From: an uncultured Bacteroidales bacterium
Lineage (GTDB): Bacteria; Bacteroidota; Bacteroidia; Bacteroidales; UBA932
Assembly: GCA_934680015.1 (NCBI GenBank)
Contig: CAKUSP010000009.1
Span: 1 to 64,000, forward strand
Reading direction: 5' to 3'
DNA length: 64,000 bases
Under the pieces are notes generated by a model. The model was not told where the DNA came from, ran no database searches, and was given only the letters and a program-made list of their open reading frames with translations. How positions within the stretch are numbered: the first letter of the stretch is position 1; the number at the start of each line of letters is the position of its first letter. A program made the translations under genes and the position numbers. Shown piece by piece: positions 17,956 through 28,362 of this stretch.

Positions 17956-19698
17956 ATGAAAAAAACACTGATTACAATTTCGCTTATTTTAAGCGCTATA
18001 TCAATATGTTATGCAGATTTTGTAGAGAAGGATAAAGTCAGCGAAATCGCCCAAAGATGGTTCGGAAGCGAGGAATTCACCATCACTATAAGCGACGACG
18101 GAACACTTTACTATGTAAATGCAGACAAAGGGGGCTGGCTTATCATTTCCGCGGAAGACAGCACCACTCCTATATTAGGGTATAACGATAGCGGTAGCAT
18201 TAATATCGAAAAAATGCCATCCCATGTCCGTTCTTTCCTGGGCAACTATTCCAAAACCATAGAAGAAGGAAGACAATACTCCCTTCAGGCTAACGCGAAA
18301 GTAAAATCGATGTGGCGCACTGCCGGCTTTAGAACTAAGACTTCTAAAGGGAAATTACTCAAGACTGCCAATTGGGATCAAGACGAACCTTACAATCTCT
18401 ACTGCCCTACCGTAACGGAAAACGGACGCAAATATACTGCCCTTACCGGATGTGTTGCCACTTCTACCGCCATTATCCTACGCTATCATAGATGGCCAGA
18501 AAAAGGAAAAGGAACAATCGGCGGATACGACTATACTTCCGACTATTATAAAAAGGTTAATATCCCGTCATACAGCATAGATGACCATGCCTATAATTAT
18601 GACCTAATGCCTCTCAACTACACATCTTCTGCAAGTACCGCACAAAAGGAAGCTGTTTCACTTTTGATGCATGACTTAGGTGTAATGTTCAAGGCCAATT
18701 ATAACTACCAGACTGGAACAGGCGCCTATGCCGAAGACATACAAGATGCCCTTTTTGAACATATGGGATATAGTGGTAATGCATATCACCTCTATCGAAG
18801 CGCATGCTCATCAGATGCAGAATTTATAAAAATTATCAAATCGGAAATCGATGCTGATCGCCCAATACCTTACGGGGGAAGCGACCCTCAAAATGGCGGA
18901 CACCAATTCCTGTGCGATGGCTACGACGCTAAAGACTATGTTCATATTAACTGGGGCTGGAGCGGTGACCTGAATGGATATTTTTCCTTTGATCTTAATG
19001 TCCCGGGCCAATACTCGTTCTACCAAGACCAATCCATAATCGTGGGGCTAGAACCCGACAGGGAATCCAGCACTACAAATAATGGAGGTCCTATCGTCCT
19101 GGCGTCAGATAGCAGCCTATCGGGATATAAAGGCATCACGATCACTAATGGTAGCCTCGAAGACAAATCCTTCACAGTTAAAGTCGGTGGATTATATAAT
19201 CTCGATATGAACCTGGCATACAATGGAAAACTCCGTATGATACTATCTGATTATAAAGGCAATGTAAAAGAAGTCATAGCAAAGGAACAAAGTATGTCCA
19301 TAGACAAGAGCGAACTCAAGGGTGTGTCTGGTATCAAATGCCAAGTAAGCAAAGAATACGCTTTAGGCGACAGAGTTCAGGCACAATACCTTGCTAAAGA
19401 CGGCACATGGGCTACTATTAATTGCTACACGGACTACGCTTCCTTTACTAATGGGATTGCAGTAATAGATACGCCTTTCATACTTACCGAAGATAACTAT
19501 AGTGCAGGAGACAGTTTCTTACTCGAAATCATACCAGGGAATTACTACATCAAATCCTATACGTGGTATTTCGACGGAACGAAACAAAGCCACATCAGCG
19601 TAAGCCCTCTATCGAGTGGAGTTCATACCATACTGGCAAAAGTAACCCTTTCTAATGGGACTATCCTCAATATTAAGCAACAAATAATTGTCAATTAG
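17956..19698 (+). CDS. C10-family cysteine protease (streptopain/interpain-like)
   Basis: This 580-residue secreted protease has a signal peptide (MKKTLITISLILSAISICYA), then an Spi-type propeptide (about 20-110, with GGWLIISAEDSTTPILGY). The catalytic core has C166 in LTGCVATSTA and H316 in GGHQFLCDGY, followed by VHINWGWSGDLNGYF with the conserved Trp and Gly. The C-terminal 220 residues are an extra beta-rich region ending in Ile/Val/Asn. C10 enzymes are secreted zymogens in Prevotella and Bacteroides. It follows a fimbrillin-like gene and converges with lpxB, overlapping its end by 8 bases. Confidence 0.85.
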   Translation: MKKTLITISLILSAISICYADFVEKDKVSEIAQRWFGSEEFTITISDDGTLYYVNADKGGWLIISAEDSTTPILGYNDSGSINIEKMPSHVRSFLGNYSKTIEEGRQYSLQANAKVKSMWRTAGFRTKTSKGKLLKTANWDQDEPYNLYCPTVTENGRKYTALTGCVATSTAIILRYHRWPEKGKGTIGGYDYTSDYYKKVNIPSYSIDDHAYNYDLMPLNYTSSASTAQKEAVSLLMHDLGVMFKANYNYQTGTGAYAEDIQDALFEHMGYSGNAYHLYRSACSSDAEFIKIIKSEIDADRPIPYGGSDPQNGGHQFLCDGYDAKDYVHINWGWSGDLNGYFSFDLNVPGQYSFYQDQSIIVGLEPDRESSTTNNGGPIVLASDSSLSGYKGITITNGSLEDKSFTVKVGGLYNLDMNLAYNGKLRMILSDYKGNVKEVIAKEQSMSIDKSELKGVSGIKCQVSKEYALGDRVQAQYLAKDGTWATINCYTDYASFTNGIAVIDTPFILTEDNYSAGDSFLLEIIPGNYYIKSYTWYFDGTKQSHISVSPLSSGVHTILAKVTLSNGTILNIKQQIIVN

Positions 19699-20818
19699 AA
19701 GATAGTCTTTTTATCATATCGTCAGCAAAAGCCTTGGAAGCATTCCCATGTCCCAGGGCTTTTCTTATATCCGAATAACCGTCAAGCATTTTTTCCCTAT
19801 ATTGTTGGTCATTTAGAATACGATAAGTTTCATCTTCTATATTACCAAGGTTAAAATCCTCTTGAACGAACTCTTTAAAAACGAGTCTGTCGACTATAAG
19901 GTTTCCTAGACTAATATACTTTATCTTATCCATAACCCTTAGAATATAACGCGCTACGAATGCCGTAAAAGGAGAAGTAGACCAGCATACCATCTGAGGC
20001 GTACCAAGTAGTACTGTCTCAAGAGAGGCTGTACCAGAATTCACTATAGCTACTTCTGCACCCTTTATTACAGAATAAGTCTGAGAGAAAATAACACTTA
20101 CATAAGACTCACGACCCTTTATAAATTCTTCGTAATCAGAGATATCCCTTGATGGTGCACCGGCTATAATAAACTTGAAATCAGAATACTGCGACTCTGC
20201 ATGCATCTTATCCGCTAATTCCATACAGATAGGTAGTGTCCTTGAGATCTCCCCTTTTCTAGAGCCTGGCAGTATGGCTATATACTTTCCATCATAGACA
20301 TTTACGATTTTAGCACTCTCTACGGCCTCCACTAACGGGTTCCCCTTATAGACAAATGGGATGCCTTGTTTTGTGAAATATGGGATTTCGAAAGGGAAAA
20401 CTATGTACAGCATATCGACATAGCGCTTAAGTTTTTTATTACGCCAGGACCTTGATGCCCAAGTCTTAGGGGCTATGTAATAGAAAACCTTGATGCCTTT
20501 CGAGTGGGCAAATTTAGCAATACGCATATTAAATCCAGGATAGTCGATGAGTATCACTACATTAGGAGCGAAATCCATAATATCCTGTTTACATTGCTTA
20601 ATGTTTTTTAGAAGCGTTACCCCTTTTGAAAAAACATCCCCTATTCCCATGACGGCACCTTCCTTATAATGGTGCAATAGAACTCCTCCCACGCTGGCCA
20701 TCATATCACCTCCCCAAAAACGAAAGTCCGCTGTAGGGTCTTCCGTTTTTAAAGCTTTCATCAAGTTAGACGCATGCAAATCGCCAGAGGCTTCGCCTGC
20801 TATTAGAAAATACTTCAT
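19691..20818 (-). CDS. lpxB: Lipid-A-disaccharide synthase
   Basis: This 375-residue GT19 glycosyltransferase joins UDP-2,3-diacylglucosamine and lipid X into the lipid A disaccharide at the inner membrane. LpxB elements include LIAGEASGDLHASNLMKAL at the N-terminus, FWGGDMMASVGG, VILIDYPGFNMRIAK, YYIAPKTWASR, LPGSRKGEI and IVNSGTASLETVLLGTPQMV. Length is normal. It starts immediately after the surE stop, so the two form an operon. The final 8 bases overlap the convergent C10 protease gene. Confidence 0.93.
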   Translation of the reverse strand: MKYFLIAGEASGDLHASNLMKALKTEDPTADFRFWGGDMMASVGGVLLHHYKEGAVMGIGDVFSKGVTLLKNIKQCKQDIMDFAPNVVILIDYPGFNMRIAKFAHSKGIKVFYYIAPKTWASRSWRNKKLKRYVDMLYIVFPFEIPYFTKQGIPFVYKGNPLVEAVESAKIVNVYDGKYIAILPGSRKGEISRTLPICMELADKMHAESQYSDFKFIIAGAPSRDISDYEEFIKGRESYVSVIFSQTYSVIKGAEVAIVNSGTASLETVLLGTPQMVCWSTSPFTAFVARYILRVMDKIKYISLGNLIVDRLVFKEFVQEDFNLGNIEDETYRILNDQQYREKMLDGYSDIRKALGHGNASKAFADDMIKRLSSN

Positions 20819-21610
20819 TTAGAACAAATCTTTTATTCTATCATATTCGGCTCTGCAGGTATTGTCCATATCCTGTGGGGTAATAGCTATGTAGCCGTTT
20901 AGATTGGCCCAATTATCAGTAGTCTCATCATTTAAAGGCGATGGTACTACATCTCCGGCCATAAAATACAGTTTCTCCCCTTCTTCGAGTTGAACTTCTT
21001 CCTCGCGACCTAACTGATCAGGCGTTACAAACTCATTTATCCACTTTTCGACACCCTGAGTACACACTTTTACACCCTTTATGCAATCTGAAGCCAAGTC
21101 TGGAAAATTAATATTATATAAGGGAGTTCTATCTTTAGGAAGATTAGGCAGAAGCTTATCTAAAATCGCTGGCAGCAAGTCCTCCACTACAGTAAAATCG
21201 GCGTCACGTGACATATTGTCTATTGATACCCCTATAGCAGGAACCCCGGCCATCGCAGCTTCGCGAGCAGCTCCTATAGTTCCACTATACCACATAGCTG
21301 TAGAAGCATTCGAGCCATGATTAATTCCGCTAACTACCAAGTCTGGAAGATTCTCAGCATATAGCATATCCACAGCATATTTCGCAGCCGATGCGGGCGT
21401 ACCATCCACATAATGCCAATGCACGCCATCAATTACACCTAAATCTTTTACTGCCAACGGCTTATATCCTATAGACACAGCCATAGACATGCCTGACTGA
21501 TGCTGCTTAGGCGCCACCACCATAACCTCTCCATACTTTTTCATAATCTTTACTAAAGAATTGATGCCTTTTGACTGATACCCGTCATCGTTTGTAATTA
21601 AAATCCTCAT
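20819..21610 (-). CDS. surE: 5'/3'-nucleotidase SurE
   Basis: This 263-residue metal-dependent nucleoside monophosphate phosphatase has ILITNDDGYQSKGINSL at the N-terminus with the metal-binding Asp pair, VVAPKQHQSGMSMAV and LVVSGINHGSNAS, which supplies the conserved Asn. It acts on nucleotides in stress and repair contexts. It is followed directly by lpxB. This pairing may be common in Bacteroidota, but that is from memory. Confidence 0.93.
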   Translation of the reverse strand: MRILITNDDGYQSKGINSLVKIMKKYGEVMVVAPKQHQSGMSMAVSIGYKPLAVKDLGVIDGVHWHYVDGTPASAAKYAVDMLYAENLPDLVVSGINHGSNASTAMWYSGTIGAAREAAMAGVPAIGVSIDNMSRDADFTVVEDLLPAILDKLLPNLPKDRTPLYNINFPDLASDCIKGVKVCTQGVEKWINEFVTPDQLGREEEVQLEEGEKLYFMAGDVVPSPLNDETTDNWANLNGYIAITPQDMDNTCRAEYDRIKDLF

Positions 21611-21960
21611 GCTACTACTATAAATAATTAGATTAATTTCACCTTCAAGTCTGCCTTCTTTCTTCCACTGCCGTTCGGACTAACCACAGATAATACCGAA
21701 ATTACGATCTCCACGTCAAAATTATGCAAAATAAACGGATCTACAATATTCGCCCCTCTGTATATTTCAAAATAAAAAATCAAGCTTAAAGAACACTTCA
21801 CTCATCTTGACCAACATTTCAAGAACAAATGATTTAAGGATAAGCAAGGCTGGAAAGTAATACAAAAACTAATTGGAAGAAACGAGCGCAATTCAAAAAG
21901 GCTCTTTTAGAATTGCCGTATAGAAGGCTATCTTTTGAAAAAAGGAGGTTATTGAACAAT
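21611..21960. other. Intergenic region between surE and gap
   Basis: No intact gene is visible. On the minus strand just upstream of surE, 30 codons ending at 21629 read like protein (ending GRKKADLKVKLI) but have no start and are interrupted upstream by a stop. A perfect 7-bp inverted repeat (GCAATTC 21888-21894 with GAATTGC 21910-21916) lies nearer to gap. No clean promoter for surE was found. Confidence 0.4.
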
Positions 21961-21965
21961 AATTA

Positions 21966-21995
21966 TTGATTTTTTCCAATATTTGACTAAATTTG
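21966..21995 (+). promoter_or_regulatory. Promoter of gap
   Basis: TTG (21966-21968), a 19-base spacer and TAAATTTG (21988-21995) match the Bacteroidota consensus. The gap ATG is at 22050, giving a leader of about 48 bases. Confidence 0.7.
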
Positions 21996-22034
21996 CACGC
22001 GAAAACTGAATAGGTCAGTTATAACTTTATTTAA

Positions 22035-23048
<1,014 letters not shown>

Positions 23049-23072
23049 TTTCCTTTATTTCACGTATTTTAG

Positions 23073-23106
23073 AGAGGTCGACTCACAAAGTCGGCCTCTT
23101 TTTTTG
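23073..23106 (+). terminator. Terminator of gap
   Basis: An 11-bp stem (23073-23083 with 23089-23099, one G-T pair) with a 5-base loop is followed by a run of T residues. Confidence 0.9.
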
Positions 23107-23406
23107 TCTTCATCACATATATTCCATTCATCCATATAATACAGCCATTCATCTTTCCTAACTTCAATCATATTCCTATTTTATCTACCTTTACTTAGTA
23201 GTTCTTAAAAGCTGCTATCTTATATTTTCATGTATAGTTTTCTTTAGGAGAGAATGAATGCATTTAATGCACATCTTTAACGAAAATGGAGAGAAAATGA
23301 TAATGCAAGTTATTTTTGGATGATTTATAATTGATAAAAAAAAACATTACCACAGCCATTTTTTAGCTAAACTAAAAAAACCAGCTATACCTCGAACAAC
23401 TGATTT
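23107..23406. other. Leader/promoter region of the amylase gene
   Basis: No gene is seen. A candidate -7 box TATTTTTG is at 23311-23318, about 90 bases before the amylase ATG. Inverted repeats are present at 23259-23271 (TGCAT/ATGCA around TTA) and at 23359-23379 (TTTTTTAG/CTAAAAAA). The second lies in the putative leader and could be a regulatory hairpin or operator. Confidence 0.4.
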
Positions 23407-25737
23407 ATGAAAACTAATAAAATATTTTACTTTACTTCCTGTGTTATGTTGCTCCTTTGGAGTACATCGTGCAAGCACACTGACCCTGACACACCCGTCG
23501 ATCCCAATAAACCCAAAGACCCAGATCTGACGGAACTTCCAGCAGGCTTATCTTCTAGTCCAGCATTACCATCTACCGAGAAGCCCTGTACCCTTTACTA
23601 TAAAGCTGGCGGAGCCTTCCCTTTCTCTGGATTTACCGAAGATCTTTACGTGCATATATGGATACACAACATTAGCGGCGATGTTTTCGTTCAAAGCGAA
23701 TGGGATGTAAACACGGACAAATGCAAATTGGCAAAAACAGAAACGGAAAATGTCTGGAAACTGGAAATAGAGCCAAGCGTACGCGCGTGGTTTGGCGCCG
23801 ATACCGATGACCAGATGAGTAAAATCGGTGTGGTGGTAAGAAATGCCGCTGGCAGCAAACAAAGCGCTGATATGTTTATCGAACTAGACAATGCTGCCGA
23901 TGAATTCGTGCCTGCTCAATACGAAGAAAAAGAAGCTCCAGCCGGTATCGAATTAGGTATCAACTACCTGTCCAGCACCTCCGTATGCCTTGCTTTTTAC
24001 GACAAGGATAAAAACGGAGAACATTATGACCACTGCTATCTAGTCGGAGATTTCAACGATTGGAGCATGAGTAATGACTACCAGATGAAACGCGATGAAA
24101 GCAAGGGACTATGGTGGTACACTCTGGAAGGACTCACAGAAGGTAAAGAATATCGTTTCCAATATCACCTTATAAAAGAAGGAGGTGAGGAATTCCGTAC
24201 ATTCGATCCCTATACGGAAATTACCTACGATGGTAGCGATGACAAATGGATCAACTCAAGTACATACCCAGACTTGCCGGCATTTCCTGAGAAAGCCGGC
24301 GGGATATTAGGAGCTTTCCAGACCAATGCCCCAGAATACGAATGGAAGTACGATAATTTCAAGATTGAAGACAAAGATAATTTGGTCATCTACGAATTAC
24401 TATTTAGAGACTTCAGTTCAAATCACGACATAAAGGGCGCGATGCAGCACCTTGACTACATTGAAGATCTAGGTATCAATGCCATCGAGTTGATGCCGTG
24501 CCAGGAATTCGATGGAAATGATAGCTGGGGCTATAACCCTAGAGCATACTTTGCCCTTGACAAAGCCTATGGCACGCGAGAGATGTACAAGGAATTCATA
24601 GACGAATGCCATAGACGCGGGATAGCTGTGCTAATGGATGTGGTTTATAATCACACTACCGGCTCACATCCAATGGCAAGACTATACTGGGATAGTGCCA
24701 ATAACCGCACCGCGGAAAACAACCCTTGGTATAATGTGACTGCCACCCATCCATTTTCCGTATATCACGATCTCAACCACGAAAACACCATGGTTCGGGA
24801 TCATATTAAGCGAAGCCTTGTTTACCTACTGGACGAATATCACATCGATGGATTCCGTTTCGACCTTACAAAGGGATTCACCCAGCGTCAATGCAACGAA
24901 TCGAATGTGGCCAATTATGACCCTTCCCGCATCGCCATTTTAAAAGATTATGCAGATGCTATCTTTAATAATAACCCTGATGCAGTGATGATCTGTGAAC
25001 ACTTCTGCGAGACAAGAGAAGAAAAAGAATTAGGAGCATACGGCATGAAGTTATGGCGTAATATGAACAATGCCTACTGCCAGACGGCTATGGGATGGCT
25101 TAATGATGGAGATGACCTATCAGGAGTGTGGACCGGAAGCAGTATGCCATTCGGCTCTTTAGTTAGCTATATGGAAAGCCACGATGAGGAGCGCACCGCT
25201 TACAAGGCACTGACATGGGGAAATGGCGAGTGCAAGACAAGCCTTGACGTTAGGTCAAAGCGACTAGGTCTAAATGCAGCATTCACTCTCCTGGTGCCAG
25301 GTCCAAAGATGATTTGGCAGTTCGGAGAGTTGGGATACGACATTTCCATTGAGCAGGGTGGCAGAACTTCAGCCAAGCCCATCCTATGGAATTACTTTGA
25401 AGACCCTTCAAGAAAGCAGCTTTATAACACTTATACTCAACTGCTTGACTTCCGCTTCTCGAACCCTTCGTTATTCACATCATCTGCAACCTTTACTATA
25501 GAAGCTGGGAGTGGGCGCACTAGTCGCGCAATATATTGTACTAACGGAGATAAAGGATTCGCTTTAGTGGGCAATTTCAACACTAAGAATATTGACCTTA
25601 CCGCGTGGCCTCCAATGGGCGGAGTATGGCGCGATGTTTTCACATCTGAAACTTACGATATGCCTCAAAATGCAGAAAGAAAAGTCACATTTTTCAACTG
25701 CGCCCAAGGCGAATTCCACTTACTTGTAAAAGAATAA
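23407..25737 (+). CDS. GH13 alpha-amylase lipoprotein (SusG-like role)
   Basis: This 776-residue protein has lipobox STSC (C22), so it is probably anchored to a membrane and may be surface-exposed like SusG. Residues 40-190 form a beta domain, about 200-300 is an E-set/CBM48-like segment (YLVGDFNDWSM), and the rest is the GH13 barrel. All four conserved regions are present: DVVYNH, GFRFDLTKG (nucleophile D486), CEHF (acid E531) and ESHDEER (D593). It should hydrolyse alpha-1,4-glucans. It is a single-gene unit here, about 33 kb from the susC/susD locus at the end of the window. Confidence 0.88.
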   Translation: MKTNKIFYFTSCVMLLLWSTSCKHTDPDTPVDPNKPKDPDLTELPAGLSSSPALPSTEKPCTLYYKAGGAFPFSGFTEDLYVHIWIHNISGDVFVQSEWDVNTDKCKLAKTETENVWKLEIEPSVRAWFGADTDDQMSKIGVVVRNAAGSKQSADMFIELDNAADEFVPAQYEEKEAPAGIELGINYLSSTSVCLAFYDKDKNGEHYDHCYLVGDFNDWSMSNDYQMKRDESKGLWWYTLEGLTEGKEYRFQYHLIKEGGEEFRTFDPYTEITYDGSDDKWINSSTYPDLPAFPEKAGGILGAFQTNAPEYEWKYDNFKIEDKDNLVIYELLFRDFSSNHDIKGAMQHLDYIEDLGINAIELMPCQEFDGNDSWGYNPRAYFALDKAYGTREMYKEFIDECHRRGIAVLMDVVYNHTTGSHPMARLYWDSANNRTAENNPWYNVTATHPFSVYHDLNHENTMVRDHIKRSLVYLLDEYHIDGFRFDLTKGFTQRQCNESNVANYDPSRIAILKDYADAIFNNNPDAVMICEHFCETREEKELGAYGMKLWRNMNNAYCQTAMGWLNDGDDLSGVWTGSSMPFGSLVSYMESHDEERTAYKALTWGNGECKTSLDVRSKRLGLNAAFTLLVPGPKMIWQFGELGYDISIEQGGRTSAKPILWNYFEDPSRKQLYNTYTQLLDFRFSNPSLFTSSATFTIEAGSGRTSRAIYCTNGDKGFALVGNFNTKNIDLTAWPPMGGVWRDVFTSETYDMPQNAERKVTFFNCAQGEFHLLVKE

Positions 25738-25831
25738 GTCGAGTACCCCACAGTATACTCCTTCTTTCAAAGTTGAAACTTTCTCGAAAATCCTCATAGT
25801 AAAATTCGAGAACCATTTCAAAACACCTTTA

Positions 25832-25857
25832 AAACCGCAGAATTCTGCGGTTTTTTT
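25832..25857 (+). terminator. Terminator of the amylase gene
   Basis: A perfect 22-base palindrome (25832-25853, half AAACCGCAGAA) runs into a T run. Confidence 0.88.
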
Positions 25858-25859
25858 AC

Positions 25860-25867
25860 TATCTTTA
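25860..25867 (+). promoter_or_regulatory. Possible -7 box of the nine-gene array
   Basis: TATCTTTA differs from TAnnTTTG at one base and lies 37 bases before the ATG at 25904, immediately after the upstream terminator. Confidence 0.35.
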
Positions 25868-25903
25868 CAAAGTTTGTGTAGATTAACAATTTAAATTCAT
25901 TAT

Positions 25904-27460
25904 ATGTTTAAAGGACAACCAAAAGGATTATTCGCGCTCTCGCTAGCAAATACGGGAGAGCGCTTCGGCTACTACACGATGTTAGCCATCCTGACGCTTC
26001 TAATGCAGGCCAAATTCGGTTGGAGCGAAGCACAGGCAGGTAATGTTTACGCTATTTTTCTAGCAGGAGTTTATTTCATGCCTTTCTTCGGAGGTATTCT
26101 TGCCGATAAGATAGGCTATGGCAAATGCGTCACCGTAGGTATCAGCGTAATGTTCCTAGGTTATCTGTCGCTTGTGTTCCCTATAGCAGACCTTACTATG
26201 GCAAAATATGTCATGTTCGCAGGCCTAGGGCTTATAGCCATAGGCACCGGGCTGTTTAAAGGAAATCTACAAGTGCTTGTAGGAAACCTATATGACGACC
26301 CTAAATATTCTGCTAAAAGAGATTCTGCCTTTAGCCTTTTTTACATGGCCATCAATATAGGTGCTATGTTCGCACCTTCCATGGCAAAGGCCATAACCAA
26401 TTATCAACTAGGAAAGAGCGGATTCGTCTATGATGCGGCTAACACCGACCCAGCATACCTCGAAGCCCTTTCTGGAGCATACGGACTATGCTTCGGCGTG
26501 GCATGTATCTCGCTAATTCTTTCCATAGCCATATACTTCTCTTGCAGAAAATGGTTCAAACATGCCGACATCAACACCAAGCAAGCCAAGGCAAGTGCAA
26601 GTGCCCCAGTTAAAGAACTAACACCTAAACAGACTAAAGACAGGCTTGTAGCCCTAGTTCTCGTGTTTGCTGTGGTAATTTTCTTCTGGATGGCATTCCA
26701 CCAGAACGGCTCTGCCCTTACATTCTTTGCTAAAAAATACACTAATCTCTCTGTTTCTGGTCCTATGAGATTATGGTTCAACATAGGCAGTCTTGCCTTT
26801 ATCGCAGTATCAGTCTATACCCTTTTCTCTTTCTTCCAATCAGAAACTAAAAAAGGAAAAATCATAGCAGGAGTTTCCACCCTTGCATTATGGGGAATCG
26901 CTTATGCCCTATATGCAGGGATGCCTTCTACAATAGCAGCACAGCCATCTGATTTCCAACAGTTCAATCCATTCTTCGTCGTAGCTCTAACTCCTGTATC
27001 TATGGCTCTATTCGCCGCACTCGCCAGAAAAGGCAAGGAGCCGAGTGCGCCTAAGAAAATAGCATTCGGAATGCTGGTCGCAGCTCTTGGTTTTGTGATT
27101 ATCACTTGCGCATCAGTGCATCTGACTTCACCTATGGATCTAGGTAATAAAACCCAGTCTATCCTTAGTCCAAGCTGGCTTATAAGCACTTACCTAACTC
27201 TTACATTTGCCGAACTGCTGCTATCCCCTATGGGTATGAGCTTTGTTACCAAGGTAGCTCCACCTAAATATAAAGGTATGATGATGGGTGGGTGGTTTGC
27301 AGCTACCGCTATAGGTAACTACCTAAGTAGCATTCCATCCAAGCTTTGGAACAAGATTCCGCTTATGGCTAACTGGGGTATATTGATAGCATTATGCCTG
27401 GTCTCAGCCATTATAATGTTCGCTATGCTTAAAAAAATCGAAGCCGCTACAGAAGAATAG
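25904..27460 (+). CDS. POT-family proton-dependent oligopeptide transporter
   Basis: This 518-residue inner-membrane protein imports di- and tripeptides with protons. The POT motif ExxERFxYY is seen as NTGERFGYYTM near residue 17. PTR2 elements GGILADKIGYGKC and ALFAALARKGKEPS are visible with about 12-14 membrane segments. It heads a closely packed plus-strand array containing PepD and TldD/TldE, which fits peptide uptake followed by intracellular breakdown. Confidence 0.9.
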   Translation: MFKGQPKGLFALSLANTGERFGYYTMLAILTLLMQAKFGWSEAQAGNVYAIFLAGVYFMPFFGGILADKIGYGKCVTVGISVMFLGYLSLVFPIADLTMAKYVMFAGLGLIAIGTGLFKGNLQVLVGNLYDDPKYSAKRDSAFSLFYMAINIGAMFAPSMAKAITNYQLGKSGFVYDAANTDPAYLEALSGAYGLCFGVACISLILSIAIYFSCRKWFKHADINTKQAKASASAPVKELTPKQTKDRLVALVLVFAVVIFFWMAFHQNGSALTFFAKKYTNLSVSGPMRLWFNIGSLAFIAVSVYTLFSFFQSETKKGKIIAGVSTLALWGIAYALYAGMPSTIAAQPSDFQQFNPFFVVALTPVSMALFAALARKGKEPSAPKKIAFGMLVAALGFVIITCASVHLTSPMDLGNKTQSILSPSWLISTYLTLTFAELLLSPMGMSFVTKVAPPKYKGMMMGGWFAATAIGNYLSSIPSKLWNKIPLMANWGILIALCLVSAIIMFAMLKKIEAATEE

Positions 27461-27462
27461 GC

Positions 27463-28362
27463 ATGAAACAAAAGCTCATCCGTGCGATAATGCGAATTTT
27501 CGCAGCCCTTCCGCTATGTGTGCAATATTTAAATGCACATATAGTGGGGTGGATTGCACGATGTATAATACGCTATCGATGTTCTGTAGTAAAAACTAAC
27601 ATTGACAACGCTTTCCCCGATTTAGATTCTAAATCTAGAAAAAAAATATACCGCGATTTTTATCTTCATTTCGGCCAGTTGGTATGTGAAACCATTTGGT
27701 TTGGAGGCAGTAACACTAAAAGGCTTAGGAAAAGTCACATAGTAGAAATAGCAAATCCTCAAGAATTACAGCACCTTTATGATTGCTCACCTGGAACTAT
27801 AGTATTGTGTTCTCATATGGGAAACTGGGAGTTATATGGAGGCATCCCCTATTACAACTACACTCAGCAGCCAATGCCAGTGAATTACGATAATGCCGGT
27901 GTCGTATACAGAAAGCTTAAATCACCTGTATGGGATGATATTTTTAAAACCAACAGGACATTTTGCTGTCCCGAATACTCCAACATGGTGGAATCGTCAA
28001 ATGTCATGCGACATATACTAACGCATAGGGATAAAAAAATGTTCTACTTCATGATTACAGACCAGTGGCCCTATTTTAAAGCACCATCATATATAATGGT
28101 AGATTTCATGGGGCAGATGACTAGAACCATGAGCGGGGGTGCTGCAGTAGCTCAAAAATATCACCTGGCAGTAACGTATATGTCCATGAAAAGAAGAAAG
28201 GGTGGCAAAAAATACACCATGCACCTCGAAACCATCTGCGAAGATGCATCCCAAACCACTACACAACAAATCATGGATCGCTATTATGAGTTGTTAGAAA
28301 ATGATATAAGACAGGATCCAGGTAACTATCTTTGGTCTCATAAACGCTGGAAAAAAATATGA
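27463..28362 (+). CDS. LpxL/HtrB-like lipid A acyltransferase
   Basis: This 299-residue acyltransferase has one N-terminal hydrophobic anchor, the H-x4-E motif in CSHMGNWELYGGIP (near residue 120) and a distal YLWSHKRWKK. The family adds secondary acyl chains to lipid A (LpxL/LpxM type) at the inner-membrane face. It starts 2 bases after the peptide transporter and overlaps the next gene by 4 bases. Which acyl chain and position it serves cannot be told. Confidence 0.82.
   Translation: MKQKLIRAIMRIFAALPLCVQYLNAHIVGWIARCIIRYRCSVVKTNIDNAFPDLDSKSRKKIYRDFYLHFGQLVCETIWFGGSNTKRLRKSHIVEIANPQELQHLYDCSPGTIVLCSHMGNWELYGGIPYYNYTQQPMPVNYDNAGVVYRKLKSPVWDDIFKTNRTFCCPEYSNMVESSNVMRHILTHRDKKMFYFMITDQWPYFKAPSYIMVDFMGQMTRTMSGGAAVAQKYHLAVTYMSMKRRKGGKKYTMHLETICEDASQTTTQQIMDRYYELLENDIRQDPGNYLWSHKRWKKI

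Noticed and set aside
21629-21801. Protein-like reading frames upstream of surE on the minus strand
   Set aside because: On careful reading the two halves are in different frames with stops between, no ATG is present and no family is recognised. A decayed gene remnant is possible but unproven.
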